DNA of 49,181 nucleotides, from positions 1 through 49,181 of the forward strand of contig JAJZRP010000009.1 in NCBI GenBank assembly GCA_021802655.1, in the 5' to 3' direction. Both the position numbers and the translations under genes were made by a program. Each line of letters opens with the position of its first letter. Position 1 is the first letter of the stretch. The DNA comes from Pseudomonadota bacterium. GTDB taxonomy: Bacteria; Pseudomonadota; Gammaproteobacteria; Burkholderiales; JABEVD01. Below the pieces are notes generated by a model, which was not told where the DNA came from, searched no databases, and saw nothing but the letters and a program-made list of their open reading frames with translations. Positions 1-7,000 of the stretch are shown here, piece after piece.

Positions 1-209
1 AGCTGGTGTCGATTGCCGAGCGCTCCAGGAATCTCAAGGGGCACGGCCTCGACGAAGGGATTTCGACCCGGATGCTGGTCTATGCGGGCAGCCTCATCGC
101 CAGGGGCGTCGCCCCGCTTGCCGCCTGCCGCGTCGCCCTGGTCAGGCCCATCACCGACGACCCCGACATGCGCGATGCGCTGGACGCCGCAGTGACGACC
201 TTCTTCTAA
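1..209 (+). CDS. cbbQ: CbbQ/NirQ/NorQ-family ATPase, C-terminal end (partial)
   Basis: The gene is cut by the left window edge; about 68 C-terminal residues remain, ending at TAA 207-209. The segment NLKGHGLDEGISTRMLVYAG followed by LTDDPD-like residues (here ITDDPDMRDAL) matches the C-terminal domain of MoxR-type AAA+ ATPases of the CbbQ/NirQ/NorQ group. CbbQ remodels Rubisco together with CbbO; NorQ and NirQ help mature nitric oxide or nitrite reductases. The ATPase core is outside the window, so the choice of CbbQ rests on the autotrophic context and is an inference. No cbbO follows; the next gene is unrelated. Confidence 0.7.
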   Translation, partial: LVSIAERSRNLKGHGLDEGISTRMLVYAGSLIARGVAPLAACRVALVRPITDDPDMRDALDAAVTTFF

Positions 210-329
210 CCTGATGCCTGGTTTGCCGGAGTGGAGCGGTGGGGGAACGCAAGGACGCCACTTCCGTCAACATGCAACAGTGTGTCGGCCGGATCACCGC
301 AGGCCACGACAAGCCGGGGCACCTGAGCC

Positions 330-1343
330 ATGTCTTCGATCAGAAAGCCGCTCGATGTCATACCGGAAGCCGCAGAGATCCTGCGCTGCGGCGGACTGGT
401 CGCCTTTCCCACCGAGACCGTTTACGGCCTCGGGGCGGACGCGGAAAATCCAGCGGCCGTGGCCCGCATCTTCGCGGCAAAGGGCAGGCCCGCCGACCAT
501 CCGCTGATCGTCCATATCGCGAATCCCGGCCAGCTCATTCGTTGGGCCAAGGATGTCCCGGCCGCCGCCTGGCGCCTCGCTCGGCATTATTGGCCGGGTC
601 CGCTCACGCTGATCCTGCACCGTGCCCCCCGTGTGCCCGATATCGTCACGGGCGGACAGGACACGGTGGGGCTGCGCATTCCAGATCATCCCCTCGCCTT
701 GGCGCTGCTTGAGGCCTTCGGCGGCGGCATCGCCGCTCCTTCCGCCAATCGCTTTGGCCGGCTGAGCCCCACCACCGCAGCACATGTGCGCGAAGAACTC
801 GGCGATGCCATGGATTTAGTCCTGGACGGCGGGCCCTGTCGAATAGGTATCGAGTCGACCATTCTCGACTTGAGCGGGCAGCAGCCCCGGCTGCTGCGTC
901 CGGGTGAGATCACCTTTGCCGAGATCGAAACCGTTCTGGGGCAGCCAGTTGTCCGACCGGAAAATAATGCGCCGCGGGCTCCGGGTATGTTGCGCTCCCA
1001 TTACGCCCCGCGAACGCCCGTCTGCCTGGTGTCAACTGCGAATCTGGAAGCTGAAACGCGCCAACGCCTCACGCAAAGACAGCGCATCGCGGTGTTGTCC
1101 ATGTCCACCACCCCTCTGCCCGGGGTTTGTCTCCGGGAGGGCATGCCAACCCACCCGGCCAGCTGGGCCCGCGAACTGTATGCGCGGCTGCGCACCCTGG
1201 ACGCGCAATTTTTCGACGCTATTCTGATCGAAACACCTCCCATTGGAGTGGGCTGGCAAGCGGTGCGTGACCGGCTGGAGCGCGCCGCTTCGGCGCACGG
1301 CGCTTCCGGAGAATTCCTTCCGATGGAACGGCAGCCGTATTGA
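330..1343 (+). CDS. tsaC: L-threonylcarbamoyladenylate synthase, Sua5 type
   Basis: 337-residue Sua5-type enzyme that makes threonylcarbamoyl-AMP from threonine, bicarbonate and ATP for the t6A37 modification of tRNAs. The YrdC core is plain: GGLVAFPTETVYGLGADA near residue 25, then KGRPADHPLIVHI, and SANRFGRLSPTTAAHV near 140. The length and the roughly 130-residue tail (MLRSHYAPRTP onward) fit the longer Sua5 form rather than the short TsaC form of about 190 residues. ATG 330 is the first plausible start; the ribosome-binding site is weak. It is followed by a gene-poor 130 bp. Confidence 0.93.
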   Translation: MSSIRKPLDVIPEAAEILRCGGLVAFPTETVYGLGADAENPAAVARIFAAKGRPADHPLIVHIANPGQLIRWAKDVPAAAWRLARHYWPGPLTLILHRAPRVPDIVTGGQDTVGLRIPDHPLALALLEAFGGGIAAPSANRFGRLSPTTAAHVREELGDAMDLVLDGGPCRIGIESTILDLSGQQPRLLRPGEITFAEIETVLGQPVVRPENNAPRAPGMLRSHYAPRTPVCLVSTANLEAETRQRLTQRQRIAVLSMSTTPLPGVCLREGMPTHPASWARELYARLRTLDAQFFDAILIETPPIGVGWQAVRDRLERAASAHGASGEFLPMERQPY

Positions 1344-1472
1344 GTCAAAACCTCGACCCAACCTCGGAGCAGGGGCATGAACCCGATGAGTACTTCGCTG
1401 CCTGAAAGTCTCATTTTTTGTAATTTACATACGCTGTGATTCGCATCAGTCTCTGGATCGAACGCGTTCCGG

Positions 1473-2198
1473 CTATACCCTGATGTAATCCCATCCTTTC
1501 GCCAGGCGCTTTTTGATTTCTTCGGCTGCGGAAGATACGGATTTTATTTTGGGCAGCAGACGGACCTTCACGCCCATTTTCTGCAGCTTGTTCAGGGTCT
1601 GGGTGCAGGCGATGAGGCTCAGGTTCGGGTATTTTGCCTGCATTCTGGCAATGCGCTTGGCATAGTGCGACACGCCTTCACGCAGCAAATCGACGCCGCT
1701 ATCATTGGCAATGATTTCCACCTTGAGTTTTTGATTGACGCGCCCATAGGTTTCCAGCAGGTTTTCCGATTCGTCGAGCGCTGATTTCAGCCTGACAGGA
1801 TTGGAGTTTCCGACATAAACCATGATGTTTCTCGGCGCGGCGCCATTGTCATTGTGGGATATTGCCTGAAAAAGATGCAGATCCCGGTCGGGTTCCGGGT
1901 TGTCCAGCGTGGACATCAGCCAGCCCGCCCCGCCCCCGATCATCAGCAACAACAGACAGGCTGCCAGGGATTGAAGCCGAAAAAGCGTCCGTCGTGCCCC
2001 GGTGGACGAATATCTGGGAATGGGGGGACAGTGGTAGGCAAGCCTCGTCATTTCCTTCAATTCGCGCAGCGCGCAGGCAGAGGTCTTCAGCGAATCGTCG
2101 CGCGCCATGGCGCCGAGCGCCAGATCTCTTTCTTCGCTCCCGAGCTGGTTATCGACAAATGCATTGAGAAATTCGTCTGAAATATTTTGGTTTCGCAT
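1473..2198 (-). CDS. Membrane anti-sigma factor fused to a C-terminal DsrE-like domain
   Basis: 241 residues from ATG 2198, one nucleotide after the stop of the sigma gene, with a G-rich Shine-Dalgarno at 2204-2210. Residues 1-55 (DEFLNAFVDNQLGSEERDLA) look like the cytoplasmic sigma-binding domain of ECF anti-sigma factors; I see no zinc HxxxCxxC motif. Residues about 76-97 form one hydrophobic helix. Residues about 124-241 resemble a DsrE domain: IMVYVGNS strand, LIANDSG-like segment, Cys198 in LIACTQTL, MGVKV, and the WDYIRV end typical of the family. Topology would place the DsrE part in the periplasm. DsrE proteins bind or relay sulfane sulfur on a cysteine; sensing by this protein is inference. 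Other cysteines are 42, 57 and 81. The start could be 2252, but that would overlap sigma by 53 nt. Confidence 0.82.
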   Translation of the reverse strand: MRNQNISDEFLNAFVDNQLGSEERDLALGAMARDDSLKTSACALRELKEMTRLAYHCPPIPRYSSTGARRTLFRLQSLAACLLLLMIGGGAGWLMSTLDNPEPDRDLHLFQAISHNDNGAAPRNIMVYVGNSNPVRLKSALDESENLLETYGRVNQKLKVEIIANDSGVDLLREGVSHYAKRIARMQAKYPNLSLIACTQTLNKLQKMGVKVRLLPKIKSVSSAAEEIKKRLAKGWDYIRV

Positions 2199-2199
2199 C

Positions 2200-2757
2200 C
2201 TAGACCCCCCGAATCCGACTGACTCGCGCCGCCTGTTGCGGGGCAACTTCATTCAGCAGCGATTTCAGTGCGTTTCGCGCGCGACACAAACGACTCATGA
2301 CCGTTCCGACCGGAATGTTCAAAATAGCCGAAACCTCAACATAGGAGAACTCTTCCAGATCCACCAGCGTCAGAACCTGACGCTGCCCGAGAGGCAGTTT
2401 TGCAACTGCGGCCCTGACTCGACCAACCAGTTCGGTCTGCGCATGGCCATCCTCCGGTGTAAATTCGTCTATGCATCGGTAATCCTCTATTTCATCGATA
2501 TCATCCATTTCCCTGTATTGGCGAAAATGGTCGCGCCAGCAGTTTGCCAATATGGTGAACAGCCAGCCGTTCAACTGTTCCGGATCCCGCAGCTGTCCGG
2601 AATTCTGCAATGCCTTGACCAGGGTTTCCTGCACCAGATCGTCGGCGAGGGCGGTATTGTGGCTCCAGGCATAGGCTGTTCGATACAGCTTCGGTCGGAT
2701 TTGCTCGAGCCGACCTTGCAAGGGGCCTGTGCGACAAAACAGGGAAAGTATCTTCAT
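2200..2757 (-). CDS. ECF-family RNA polymerase sigma factor
   Basis: 185 residues. Sigma region 2 is visible at LYRTAYAWSHNTALADDLVQ followed by ETLVKALQ and GWLFTILANCWRDHFRQ, and region 4 at LPLGQRQVLTLVDLEEFSYV with the helix-turn-helix VSAILNIPVGTVMSRLCRAR. No regions 1 or 3, as expected for an ECF factor. It is transcribed with its presumed anti-sigma partner (gap of one base) and divergently from soxY. The upstream region carries two matching ECF-type promoter elements, one facing each way, so it probably activates itself and sox (inference). ATG 2757 overlaps the stop of a possible short leader ORF. Confidence 0.93.
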   Translation of the reverse strand: MKILSLFCRTGPLQGRLEQIRPKLYRTAYAWSHNTALADDLVQETLVKALQNSGQLRDPEQLNGWLFTILANCWRDHFRQYREMDDIDEIEDYRCIDEFTPEDGHAQTELVGRVRAAVAKLPLGQRQVLTLVDLEEFSYVEVSAILNIPVGTVMSRLCRARNALKSLLNEVAPQQAARVSRIRGV

Positions 2758-2855
2758 GCGCCCTGTTCACGCCCGATCAAACAAGACGCATCGGCTCGGC
2801 CGACGAATTGCCGCATTGAAGCGGCCGTGCGCTTCCCTGTGAGTCGCTGCATCAT
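2754..2855 (-). CDS. Possible 33-residue leader ORF overlapping the sigma start
   Basis: A short frame beginning ATGATG (2855 or 2852) just after a run of seven G on the minus strand, running without stops to TGA at 2756-2754, which overlaps the sigma ATG in an ATGA arrangement. The product would be MMQRLTGKRTAASMRQF followed by a tail with one Cys. Translational coupling to the sigma gene is possible. The Shine-Dalgarno is very close to the first ATG, and the composition gives no independent support; it may be chance. Confidence 0.22.
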   Translation of the reverse strand: MMQRLTGKRTAASMRQFVGRADASCLIGREQGA

Positions 2856-2880
2856 CCCCCCGTTGCCTCTGATTATGTTT

Positions 2881-2900
2881 GGCACCTTAAAGGCACCTTA
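2881..2900. repeat. Tandem direct repeat GGCACCTTA, 11-bp period
   Basis: GGCACCTTA occurs at 2881-2889 and again at 2892-2900, in phase on the helix (11 bp). It lies just downstream of the predicted sigma-gene transcription start and upstream of the sox promoter, so it could be an operator for either direction. No binding protein is indicated. Confidence 0.4.
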
Positions 2901-2910
2901 TATGTGCTAG

Positions 2911-2937
2911 GACGCAGATGCGACCGAAATTATTCCA
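2911..2937 (-). promoter_or_regulatory. Predicted ECF promoter of the sigma/anti-sigma operon
   Basis: On the minus strand TGGAATAA (2937-2930), 12 nt, then CTGCGTC (2917-2911). The same two words with the same spacing face soxY on the other strand. GGAAT-type -35 and CGTC-type -10 elements are usual for ECF sigma factors. Transcription would start near 2903, leaving a leader of about 145 nt. Confidence 0.65.
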
Positions 2938-2968
2938 TCATCTTACCCTTTTATTCTGAAAATATTTT

Positions 2969-2995
2969 TGGAATAAATTCGCTTCCTGCTGCGTC
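2969..2995 (+). promoter_or_regulatory. Predicted ECF promoter of the sox operon
   Basis: TGGAATAA at 2969-2976, 12 nt, CTGCGTC at 2989-2995, matching the divergent element in front of the sigma gene; four bases of the spacer (TTCG) also agree. Transcription would start near 3003, about 45 nt before the soxY ATG at 3050. Confidence 0.65.
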
Positions 2996-3049
2996 ATTAA
3001 CTTTCAATACGGCTTTAAAGCCATCATGGCAGATTTTGAAAGGTATTTG

Positions 3050-3514
3050 ATGAATAATCCTTTGCGCAGAAGTTTCCTGAAAGGCGCCGGAGCGCTGGCA
3101 GCTGCATTTTCTGTCGGTTTTCTCGATCCCATTGCCGTTTTTGCTGCGACCTGGAACAAGACGGCATTTTCCGCCAAGACAGTCCTGGATGCGATGCTGG
3201 CATCGGGATATGACAATGCCGAGGAAAGCCCGGACATCGCGCTCAAGGTGCCTGACATTGCCGAAGATGGGGCGATTGTTCCGGTGGAAGTGACGAGCCG
3301 CATTCCGGACACCGTTTCCATGGCCATTTTCGTGGAAAAGAATCCCAATCCCCTGGTCGCCGATGTCGCTTTCTTGAACGGGGCCGAGCCTTACATCGCC
3401 ACGCATATCAAGATGGCCAAGACCTCCGTTGTCAAGGTGGCGGTCAGGACGGGAGGCGGGACTTACACGACCGGAAAGGAAGTCAAGGTTACCCTGGGCG
3501 GCTGCGGCGGCTGA
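3050..3514 (+). CDS. soxY: SoxY, sulfur-carrier subunit of SoxYZ
   Basis: 154 residues. SoxY carries the thiosulfate-derived sulfur on a C-terminal cysteine while SoxAX and SoxB act on it in the periplasm. The protein ends in the family signature GGCGG with Cys152, and begins with a Tat signal (RRSFLKGAGALAAAF, cleavage near AVFA). I chose ATG 3050 because GAAAGG sits 6 nt upstream and the Tat signal then begins near the N-terminus; ATG 3026 in the same frame is possible. First gene of the rightward sox operon, 15 nt before soxZ. Confidence 0.95.
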   Translation: MNNPLRRSFLKGAGALAAAFSVGFLDPIAVFAATWNKTAFSAKTVLDAMLASGYDNAEESPDIALKVPDIAEDGAIVPVEVTSRIPDTVSMAIFVEKNPNPLVADVAFLNGAEPYIATHIKMAKTSVVKVAVRTGGGTYTTGKEVKVTLGGCGG

Positions 3515-3529
3515 GTATCGGAGAATAGA

Positions 3530-3844
3530 ATGGACAACGCAATGAAAATGCGGGCAACGATGCAGGGAGAGGTTGCCGATGTGAAAGTGCTGATCAAGCA
3601 CATCATGGAAACGGGATTGAGAAAGGACAAGGAAACTGGGAAATACATCCCCGCCCATTTCATCGACAAGGTCGAGGCCACCTGCAATGGCCAGACTGTC
3701 CTCGACATGCAGTGGGGAGTGGCGATTTCCCAGAATCCTTTTTTCAACTTCAAGGTAAAGGGTGCCAAGGCGGGAGACAGGATTGCAATCACTGCGGTGG
3801 ACAATCTTGGAGAGAATTTTTACGGCGAAGTCGTCGTATCCTGA
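3530..3844 (+). CDS. soxZ: SoxZ, partner of SoxY
   Basis: 104 residues without a signal peptide, as is normal because SoxZ is exported with SoxY by the Tat route. Family features are MKMRATMQGEVADVKVLIKH, the segment HFIDKVEATCNGQTVL, and the end AITAVDNLGENFYGEVVVS, typical of the immunoglobulin-like SoxZ fold that steers the SoxY swinging arm. It follows soxY by 15 nt and precedes soxA by 3 nt, so it is clearly in the same transcript. Confidence 0.95.
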   Translation: MDNAMKMRATMQGEVADVKVLIKHIMETGLRKDKETGKYIPAHFIDKVEATCNGQTVLDMQWGVAISQNPFFNFKVKGAKAGDRIAITAVDNLGENFYGEVVVS

Positions 3845-3847
3845 CCG

Positions 3848-4669
3848 ATGACAAGACCTGGCCTGTTTGCGGCGATCTTTTTTTTCACGGCTTCGTCCGC
3901 CTATGCGGGCCCTCTTGAAGACAGGGCTGCCCTTCTCGATCATTACAGGAAAATCCTGCCGAATGTCCGTTTCGAAGATTACGTTTTCGGCACCCTGTCG
4001 ATGAATCCTTCGGCGAAGGCCCAATACGACGACATTATGTCCTTCCCGCCTTTTTCGATCGACGTGGACGAGGGACAGAAGCTGTGGGAGAAGCCCTTCA
4101 AGAACGGCAAGACCTTCGCTTCCTGCTTCAGAAATGGAGGGCGCAATGTCGCCGGGGATTATCCCTATTATGACGAAACCTTGCATCGCGTCGTGACTTT
4201 CGAGAATGCAGTCAATGCCTGCCTCGAAGCGAATGCCGAGAAACCGCTTGAATATGGCGCAAAGTCCATGGGTTTGCTCACGGCCTATGCGAAAAGCCTC
4301 TCCGACGGCATGAAGGTCGATATCCGGATCGAAGGTTCGGGGGCGCTTTCGGCCTATATCGAGGGGAAGCGCTATTACTACGCCAGGCATGGGAAAAATG
4401 GCTATTCCTGCGCAGGCTGTCATGTCGACAATGCGGGCAAGGCTGTCAACGGCGAAAAAATATCGATGATGGTCGGTCAGGCGACGCACTATCCCGAGTT
4501 CATCGACGGGACGGTGTTGATGACGCTGCAGCAGCGCTTTCGGCAATGCGCCAAAAATATCGGCGAGAAGCCGCTTGAATACAACAGCGAACAATACAAC
4601 GATCTGGAATATTTCATGACCTACATGAGCAGCGGCCTTCCCATGCAGACTCCTGTTTTCAGAAAGTAA
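3848..4669 (+). CDS. soxA: SoxA, sulfur-oxidising cytochrome c subunit with one heme motif
   Basis: 273 residues with a signal peptide (cleavage near SSAYA/GP, residue 20). SoxA joins thiosulfate to the SoxY cysteine. Only one heme c site is present, C188-A-G-C191-H192, in the C-terminal domain; the N-terminal domain has Cys93 and Cys125, which in monoheme SoxA proteins form a disulfide instead of a second heme. Cys234 in RFRQCAKNIGEKP is the place of the active-site cysteine and heme ligand. No canonical soxX lies before soxY; the likely redox partner in this operon is the small cytochrome at 9039 or a SoxX coded elsewhere. Confidence 0.93.
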   Translation: MTRPGLFAAIFFFTASSAYAGPLEDRAALLDHYRKILPNVRFEDYVFGTLSMNPSAKAQYDDIMSFPPFSIDVDEGQKLWEKPFKNGKTFASCFRNGGRNVAGDYPYYDETLHRVVTFENAVNACLEANAEKPLEYGAKSMGLLTAYAKSLSDGMKVDIRIEGSGALSAYIEGKRYYYARHGKNGYSCAGCHVDNAGKAVNGEKISMMVGQATHYPEFIDGTVLMTLQQRFRQCAKNIGEKPLEYNSEQYNDLEYFMTYMSSGLPMQTPVFRK

Positions 4670-4672
4670 ATC

Positions 4673-6382
4673 ATGCCGATGAACCGCAGGGAGTTTTTGC
4701 ATATTCTGGCGATGGCGGCAGCCTCCGGCCTCGCCCTTGACAGCCGTTCCGGTTTTGCCGCATCCAGGGATCATTATGATCTCCCCCCTTACGGCAATGT
4801 CTCGCTGCTACATATCACCGATTGCCACGCCCAGCTCATGCCGATTTATTTCAGAGAGCCCAATGTCAATATCGGCGTCGGAAATGGCAGAAACAGGCCG
4901 CCTCATCTCGTCGGCGAGCATCTTTTGAAGACCTTCGGCATGCGTCCGGGCAGCCGCGATGCCTATGCCTTCACCTGTCTCGATTTCGAGCATGCCGCGA
5001 AAACATACGGCAAGGTCGGCGGCTTTGCCCATCTTGCCACGCTCGTCAAGAAGATGCGGGCAAGCAGGCCGGGTTCTCTATTGCTTGACGGCGGAGATTC
5101 TTGGCAGGGTTCGGCGACTTCCCTGTGGACGCACGGACAGGATATGGTGGAGGCCTGCAAACTTCTGGGCGTCGACGTGATGACCGGGCACTGGGAATTC
5201 ACCTATGGCGCGGAAAGAGTCAGGCATGTCGTCGACAACGACTTCAAGGGAAAAATCGATTTTCTCGCCCAGAACGTGCAGACCGCGGATTTCGGCGATC
5301 CCGTGTTCGATCATTACGTGATCAAACAGATCAATGGCGTGCCTGTCGCCATCATCGGCCAGGCCTTCCCCTATACGCCCATTGCCAATCCGAGATACAT
5401 GATCCCGGATTGGACCTTCGGCATCCAGGAAGACAGCATGCAGCAGACCGTGAACAAGGCCAGATCAAAGGGGGCGGCTGTCGTCGTGCTGTTGTCGCAC
5501 AACGGGATGGACGCCGACCTGAAAATGGCGGGAAGGGTGAGCGGAATAGACGCCATTCTCGGCGGACATACTCACGACGGGGTGCCTGAGCCCGTCATCG
5601 TCAAAAACGCCGGGGGACAGACCCTGGTGACCAATGCCGGCTCCAACGGCAAATTCCTCGGTGTGCTCGATCTTGACGTGAAACAGGGCAAAATCGGGGG
5701 GTTCCGGTACAAACTCCTGCCTGTCTTCTCCAATCTCCTCGACCCCGATCCGGAGATGAGTACCCTGATCCGGAAGGTGCGCGCGCCTTTCGAAGACAGG
5801 CTCGCAGAGAAACTTGCTGTTACGGAAGGGACGCTTTACCGGAGAGGAAATTTCAACGGCACGTTCGATCAGTTGATTCTCGACGCCCTGATCGAAGTGA
5901 AAGGTGCCGATGCGGCCTTTTCTCCGGGGTTTCGCTGGGGCACCACGCTGCTTCCGGGAGATGACATTACCATGGAGCATTTGATGGACCAGACTGCAAT
6001 CACCTATCCGCAGTCCTCGATGCTCGAAATGACCGGGAAGACCATCAAGGACATCCTGGAGGACGTGCTCGACAACCTGTTCAATCCCGATCCTTACAAA
6101 CAACAGGGCGGGGACATGGTGCGCGTTGGTGGAATCACCTATACCTGCGATCTCAGGCAAGGGTTCGGCAAGCGCATCGGAAACCTCATGCTCAACGGAA
6201 AGCCGCTCGATGCCGGAAAGAAATACAAAATCGCAGGCTGGGCGCCCGTTTCGGAAGGAATAACCGGCGAGCCGATATGGGATGTGGTGGCGACCTACCT
6301 CAGGGAAAAGAAGGTCATTTCTCCCCGCAGGCTCAATCTGCCGAAGCTTCTCGGTGTGGAAGGCAATGAGGGTATCGCCTGA
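4673..6382 (+). CDS. soxB: SoxB, thiosulfohydrolase
   Basis: 569 residues, in the usual size range. SoxB releases sulfate from SoxY-bound thiosulfate using a dimanganese centre. Metal-site motifs of the metallophosphatase/5'-nucleotidase fold are visible: LLHITDCHAQ (Asp50, His52), LLDGGDSWQGSAT, GHWEFTYG, LLSHNGMD and GGHTHDG (His299, His301). An RR-containing leader (NRREFLHILAMAAASGLAL) suggests Tat export. The start is ATG 4673, three bases after the soxA stop; ATG 4679 is an alternative. soxCD genes are absent from the cluster, so the sulfane sulfur is probably not oxidised by SoxCD. Confidence 0.95.
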   Translation: MPMNRREFLHILAMAAASGLALDSRSGFAASRDHYDLPPYGNVSLLHITDCHAQLMPIYFREPNVNIGVGNGRNRPPHLVGEHLLKTFGMRPGSRDAYAFTCLDFEHAAKTYGKVGGFAHLATLVKKMRASRPGSLLLDGGDSWQGSATSLWTHGQDMVEACKLLGVDVMTGHWEFTYGAERVRHVVDNDFKGKIDFLAQNVQTADFGDPVFDHYVIKQINGVPVAIIGQAFPYTPIANPRYMIPDWTFGIQEDSMQQTVNKARSKGAAVVVLLSHNGMDADLKMAGRVSGIDAILGGHTHDGVPEPVIVKNAGGQTLVTNAGSNGKFLGVLDLDVKQGKIGGFRYKLLPVFSNLLDPDPEMSTLIRKVRAPFEDRLAEKLAVTEGTLYRRGNFNGTFDQLILDALIEVKGADAAFSPGFRWGTTLLPGDDITMEHLMDQTAITYPQSSMLEMTGKTIKDILEDVLDNLFNPDPYKQQGGDMVRVGGITYTCDLRQGFGKRIGNLMLNGKPLDAGKKYKIAGWAPVSEGITGEPIWDVVATYLREKKVISPRRLNLPKLLGVEGNEGIA

Positions 6383-6410
6383 ATAATCGATCAACCAAGT
6401 GAGGAGGAAA

Positions 6411-6923
6411 ATGAAAGCAGTTTTTAATATGGCCTTGTTGGTTTTCCTGGGAATGGCCGCCTTGCAGGCAAGGGCGGACGACGATTCTTTCGCCCCGGGG
6501 GGAACCGCCGTCGATCACAGCACGGTGCATTTTCACGACCTGAAAATCATCGTGGATCTGAAGGCCAAGGATATCGATGCCGTCAAATACGGCACTATGG
6601 TTGCCACCCGCATTCTCGAACATCCTGGGGCGAAGCTGGTCGTGGTCATCGAAGGCCCTTTCGTTACCGTTTTTGCCAAGAAGCATTATCTGGATCATCA
6701 GGGCATCGTCGACAAATGGGCTGATCTGGCGAAAAGGGGTGTGAAAGTGGAGTTTTGCGGCAATTCGATCCATAGCATGGGGCTCAAGCCTTCTGACATG
6801 GAAGGGCTGGATGAAAAGAACCCGGCTGCAGTGAATTCAGGCGCTTACCCGTCCATAGCGCATTATGAATCCATGGGATACAACCTGGTGATTCCCATAC
6901 AGATGCCAGAATCACCCAAGTGA
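6411..6923 (+). CDS. Secreted DsrE-like protein in the sox operon (first copy)
   Basis: 170 residues. Residues 1-22 form a cleavable signal (MKAVFNMALLVFLGMAALQA). The mature part resembles DsrE/YchN-type sulfur-relay proteins: strand LKIIVDL, strand KLVVVIEGPFVTVF, then the single cysteine Cys116 in GVKVEFCGNSIHSMGLK, and the hydrophobic end YNLVIPIQM. The best-known DsrE proteins are cytoplasmic, so the signal peptide is notable. ATG 6411 follows a strong GAGGAGG; GTG 6399 in frame is not needed. Placed 28 nt after soxB, it could accept or store sulfane sulfur from SoxYZ in the periplasm (inference). Confidence 0.75.
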   Translation: MKAVFNMALLVFLGMAALQARADDDSFAPGGTAVDHSTVHFHDLKIIVDLKAKDIDAVKYGTMVATRILEHPGAKLVVVIEGPFVTVFAKKHYLDHQGIVDKWADLAKRGVKVEFCGNSIHSMGLKPSDMEGLDEKNPAAVNSGAYPSIAHYESMGYNLVIPIQMPESPK

Positions 6924-7000
6924 ACCGGGTTTGGGGCAAGGAGAAAAAGCAGCAATTTTGAATTCAGCTTTTACGAAAAAATCACAAAAATCAAGGGGGG

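Noticed and set aside
2880-2896. Sigma-54 promoter toward sox (TGGCAC ... AGGCAC)
   Set aside because: GG and GC are 10 nt apart, but the -12 element lacks TT and the better-supported ECF element lies closer to soxY; the repeat explains the resemblance.
2929-2978. Long inverted repeat TTATTCCA/TGGAATAA as an operator
   Set aside because: It is explained by the two divergent promoter -35 elements lying back to back.
2951-4774. 607-codon open frame on the minus strand across soxYZA
   Set aside because: It is the shadow of the well-supported sox genes; the protein is rich in His and Arg without any family motif.
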